From assembly GCF_036884655.1 (NCBI RefSeq), contig NC_088342.1, forward strand, positions 29,498,501 to 29,562,500: 64,000 nt of DNA, in the 5' to 3' direction. Positions 59,450-64,000 of this stretch are shown one piece after another; the first letter of the stretch is position 1; each line of letters begins with the position of its first letter. Origin of the DNA: Musa acuminata AAA Group (lineage: Eukaryota > Streptophyta > Magnoliopsida > Zingiberales > Musaceae). A program made the position numbers and the translations under genes. The notes beneath the pieces were generated by a model that made no database searches, was not told the DNA's origin, and worked only from the letters and a program-made list of their open reading frames with translations.

Positions 59450-62400
59450 ATGAACAAGTTGTGATTAATCAGAAAGATACTATAAGAACAAGAGGCAAAG
59501 CTAGTAGCAGTTATAATATTCAAGAGGAGACTCCAGATTGTAGAGAGACATCTATATAAGGAGATCAAAGAGATATGATAATTAATAAGCTAACAGAATT
59601 GGTGGAGCAACAATATTCTACACAAACCAAACTAGTTATTGGCTTAAGAATAAGATGATACTTGTAGTAGCTCGAGGACATGATATTTTAGAATTATCAA
59701 TTATGAGATTTAGAAAGAATGAACCACTGATCTTTGAAAGTGATACAGATCTACTAATAGCCAAAGAGTGGATAAGAAATATTGAGAGAATTTTTTAGTA
59801 TGTAAAGATTTCTAAGTGAAGATAAAATTATTTGTATAAATTTATATGCCTTAAGAAGATGTCTGTCATTAGTGGGATGCAAGAAAGGGAATTGTAGATG
59901 TTGAACAAATGACTTGGGAATGATTTAAAAAGATCTTTTACCAAAAATATTTTGATGCAACTCACCAATCTGCCAAAATGATAAAATTTATTAACCTCAA
60001 ACAAGAAGACAAATCGATGATCGATTACATTAAAAAGTTTGAAGAGTTATCCCGATTTGCACCCCACATCGTTAGCACTAATATCTTGAGAGTAGATTAA
60101 TTTTGACAAAGACTTAGTACAAAATTTATTGGGATTTAAAGATGACAATAAATATTCCAAACATTCCCTATACCATAGTAGCAAAATAAACCTTAGAGGT
60201 AGAGGAGGCAGAGTAAAGAATTTTTTAAGCATAACAAATATGTTGTAGCCATGATATGCTAAGGAATTATATTATTTTTTATAACAGGCCTCTACAACAG
60301 ATTCTGGGCAATGAAAGAAATTGGCACTTAGATCATGGACAATAATAGGAGCAACCTAAATGCCCTATACAAGAAAAAATAGGTTAGACATCCCAGTCTT
60401 CTTAATCAGCAAGTGGGTCCACTTATCCTAAATGTAGGAAGCATCATATGGGAGAATGCATTAAAGGAAAAGGGTTACATTTTTTATCTAAAAAGCTAAG
60501 ACATTTAGCAATGGATTGCACAACAATCTCATCAGAATAGAAAAGAATATCGAATGAAGTCTTTGTGATGACTAAGAGAGAAGCAAAGGCTAACCCCTTA
60601 GTTATCTTAGGTAAGATATATATTTATGATATTTTTTTGTATGCATTAATTGATTATAGCACCACACATTCTTTTATATCATTAGGTTGCTTGGAGAAAC
60701 TAGATAAACCAACTAAAGTTGCTTGGAGAAACTAGATAAACCAACTAAAGGACCGGATGTGATGTATTATATAATTGTTCCATCGGGAGATATAATGTAT
60801 TCAAGTTAGGGATTGAGATTTTATCAAATTCAGATTATTGGCAAAGAATTAGTTATAGATATAACATTATTGAATATACAAGACTTTGATATTATATTAG
60901 GCATGGACTAATTGTCTAAACATCATGCTTTTATTTCAACCTTTAAGGTCAATAAAGTTTATATTTATTATTCTAAAAAAACACATCAATCCTTTTTATC
61001 TCGACAATAAAAGCATGGAGATTCTTAAAAGGTGGAAGCATATGATATCTAGTAAATGTGATTGACACTAAGGTGGAAATAAAGGTTGAGCCAAAGGATG
61101 TGTTAATTATTAGTGAATTCCTTTAGGTATTTCCAAAAGACCTCCCTTGATTACCACTAGATAGGAAGATTGAATTTGTCAATGACTTAATACTGGACAC
61201 TAAATCTATTTTCAAAGCACCTTATAGGATTGCTCTAGTAGAACCAAAGGAGTTAAAGATGCAATTGTAGGAGCTCTTTGATAAAGTGTTCATTCGCCTT
61301 ATCTTTTCGCTATGGGGAGCACCAGCCCTATTTTTAAAGAAAAAAGATGAGACAATGTGATTGTGCATAAATTACAAGGAGTTGAATAAGATAACTATTA
61401 AGAACAAAAACACACTCCCAAGAATTTTTGAATACGGTGACTATTAAGAACAAAAATACACTCCCCATAATTGATAATTTATTTGATCAATTACAAGATA
61501 TATCAGTGTTTTTCAAAATTAATTTGAGAGCAGTATATCATCAACTAAAAATCAAGAAGGAGGACATTCACAAGATCACTTTTAGGACTAGATATGGACA
61601 CTTTTGAATTTATAGTAATGTCATTTAGTTTAACAAATGTACTAGCCAACTTTATAGACTTAATGAATTGGGTATTCAAAGAGTATATGATAAATTTATG
61701 ATAAATTTTATTGATAACATTTATATATGCTCATACTCTAAGGAGGAACATATAGAACATTTAATAATAACCTTGAGTATCTTGAAGGAATAATTGTATG
61801 TAAAGTTAAAGAAGTATGAATCTTGATTAGAGAAAATAGCATTCCTTATGCACAATGTATCTATGGAAGGAATCTTAATGGATCCAACTAGGGTGGAAGC
61901 AGTTACTAGTTGGCCAAAGCCAACTATTGTAACTAAGATAATGAGTTTTAGTAGGATGGCAAGTTATTATATATGTGTTGTAGAAAGATTCTCTAAGATA
62001 GCATCACCTCTTACCCAATTAACATGCAAGAATATTAAATTTAGATAGACTGATACTTATAAAAATAGTTTTTAAGAACTAAAAAAGAGACTGATTTCAG
62101 CTCCAATTCTTACTATATCATCTAGGTCAAAAAGATTCATGATGTTTAATGATGCATTTAGAAATATACTACGATGTATTTTTGATACATAATAACAGAG
62201 TTATAGCTTGTGCCTATTGATAACTAAAATATTATAAGAGCTATCCAACCCATAATTTAGAATTAACAGTGGTAGTGTTTGCTCTAAAAATTTGATGATA
62301 TTATATTTATGGGGAGAAATACAAAATATACATTAATCATAAGAGTTTGAAATAATTCTTTACTCAAAAAGAGTTGAATATAAGACAAAGAAGATGGCTA

Positions 62401-63970
62401 GAGTTAACAAAATATGATTATGTGATCAATTACTATCATAGAAAAGTGAATGTACATTAAGTAGAAAGTCAACCAATTTAGTTACTTTATTAACAGTTCA
62501 AGGACCTCTCCATATAGAAATATAAAATTTTGAATATGAGATAATCATTAAAAGTTTAATTAGGAGATTGACGATACTATCACTACAACCAAATATTTTT
62601 TAAAAAAATTAAAAAGTTATAAATTAAGGAGTCTTATTTGAACTGATTGAAGTATAAGATTGAGACAGGGAAAGGAGAAGATTTTTACATTGGTGAAGAA
62701 AAAAAAAATATTTTTAAGTAGATTGTGTGTACCGAAGGAGCTTGGCATAAAATAAGAAATTTTAATAAAGACACACTCATTTTTATACTCAATGCACCTC
62801 GAAACAACTAAGATATACAATGATCTAAAAGAGCATTACTACCGCCTGAAATGAATAGAGATGTTATCCAATTTATTGAAAAGTATCTTAGATGTCAATA
62901 AATCAAAATATAATATCAGATGCTAGCAAGTACTTTAAATCCATGGTAACCTCAATGAAAATTGTAAAAGGTCAGCATTAATTTTGTCATAGATTTGTCT
63001 AAGACTAGCGAAAGATATGATAAATTTTAGATCACTAAATTAACTCAAACAACCCACTTTCTATATATTCGTGGTAACTATTTCATGAATTAATATACTT
63101 AATTATATATCTAAGAGATAATTAAACTCCATGGTGTACCCATTTCTATTATATTAGATAGAGACTATATATTCATATTAAGATTTTAGAGGAGCTTTCA
63201 TAAGGCACTAGGAATAAAGTTAATTTTTAGCACTATTTTTCATCTACAAATAGATTATCAATCAAAAAGAATCATTTACATATTAGAAGATATGCTAAGA
63301 GCTTGTATCATGGACTTTAAGCGTTTATGAAGTAAATATTTACGTTTGATAGAGTTTGCCTACAATAACATTTACCATACAACTATTGGGATGACACCAT
63401 TTAAAACACTTATGGTTGAAATTACATATCACCTATTCATTAAGATAAGATAAGAGAAAGAAAATATTTAAGACCAGATTTGGTGAGAGAAACAATAGAA
63501 GTAATAGAAAAGATTGATCAAAGAATAAAGGCAATACAAAACATATAGAAATGTTATGCCGATAACAATATTTGACTTTTGAAAATTGAGATAAGTGATA
63601 AAGTATTCACAAAAGTAGCACCAATAAAAGACATTATAAGGTTTTGGAAGAAAGGTAAGTTAGGTCCTTGGTGGACCATATAAAATTATCGATAAGATTG
63701 GTAATGTGGCCTATAAACGAGTCTTACCCATTGCATTAACAAAGATGCATAATATATTCCATATATCAATATTGAGGAAGTACATTTCATATCTTTCTCA
63801 TGTTCTAGAAGAACAATCAATCAAATTAGATGAACATTTGACATACGAGGAATAAACCATATAAATTCTTAATAGAAAGGAGAAAAAATTTCGTAATAAG
63901 AAGATCGCTTTAATCAAAATGCTATACAGGAATCACACAATGAACGAAGCAACTTACTAAAAGAAAAATG
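59450..63970 (+). pseudogene. Ty3/gypsy chromovirus gag-pol relic (Tekay/Del-like)
   Basis: Ordered domain remnants in shifting frames with many stops. Gag is at about 59905-60080 (KYFDATHQSAKMIKFINLKQ, SMIDYIKKFEELSRFAP), the zinc-knuckle area at 60430-60530 (CRKHHMGEC, LRHLAMDC) and protease at about 60640-60690 (ALIDYSTTHSFIS). RT spans 61140-61800 (KAPYRIALVEPKELKMQL, WGAPALFLKKKDE, the catalytic region as NFIDNIYICSYSKEEH). RNase H is at 62355-62450 (FTQKELNIRQRRWLELTKYD), integrase remnants at 62850-63440 (HTTIGMTPFKTLMVE in pieces) and a chromodomain-like tail at about 63770-63940 (YISYLSHVLEEQSIKLDEHL, RNHTMNEATY). The 3' LTR lies beyond the window. Confidence 0.75.
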
Positions 63971-64000
63971 ATATCTAAGAAAAATATCTAGAGCTATTTA

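Overview
The window is nuclear plant DNA: AT-rich, with GT-AG introns, very long LTR retrotransposons, Mutator-like DNA transposon debris and only a few ordinary genes. A monocot is likely. Repeat-derived translations of this style are familiar to me from Musaceae (banana/enset), but that placement is from memory, not from a search.

Left part (1-10,000) is the gene-bearing part. A 79-codon single-exon CDS lies on the minus strand at 284-523, probably with a 5'-UTR intron. A six-exon gene for a 179-residue NTF2-like/SnoaL-like protein runs on the minus strand from 9459 to 6390; I assembled it from splice sites, reading phase and protein continuity, because no long open frame reveals it. Between them is an old foldback element (4025-5595) with about 300-bp terminal inverted repeats. 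A (TA)n tract sits at 5974 and a 119-bp (AT)n tract at 9819, just upstream of the six-exon gene.

Middle part (11,200-46,010) is a nest of transposons that can be dated relative to each other from target-site duplications (TSDs). A decayed MULE transposase is split by a 2.8-kb solo LTR (D1, 11853-14647). Downstream of it Copia element A (Sirevirus-type, 16178-46009, TSD TAGTT) was inserted. The 5' LTR of A was then hit by a second copy of the solo LTR (D2, 16851-19622, TSD TCAGG) and by Copia element B (20504-29115, TSD TGTCT). The gag gene of A was hit by a complete, apparently very young Sirevirus, element C (30350-40086, TSD GTTAT, two 2141-bp LTRs that look identical). Element A is chimeric: most of its pol is missing and is replaced by about 2.1 kb carrying an ORF of the 'putative plant transposon protein' type. 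A and C share an in-frame UAG between gag and protease.

Right part (46,010-64,000) holds a degenerate tandem satellite-like array (46.06-47.83 kb), remnants of a transposon with a Ulp1-like protease, a 5'-truncated and pol-less Sirevirus relative F (50704-56971) whose gag is split by a solo LTR of its own superfamily (E, 50774-52359, TSD TGTCT), and a badly decayed Ty3/gypsy chromovirus (gag, protease, RT, RNase H, integrase and chromodomain-like tail) running to the window edge.

Apart from the two host genes, essentially all coding capacity belongs to mobile elements. Element C is the only one whose gag-pol frame is intact, apart from the single UAG.
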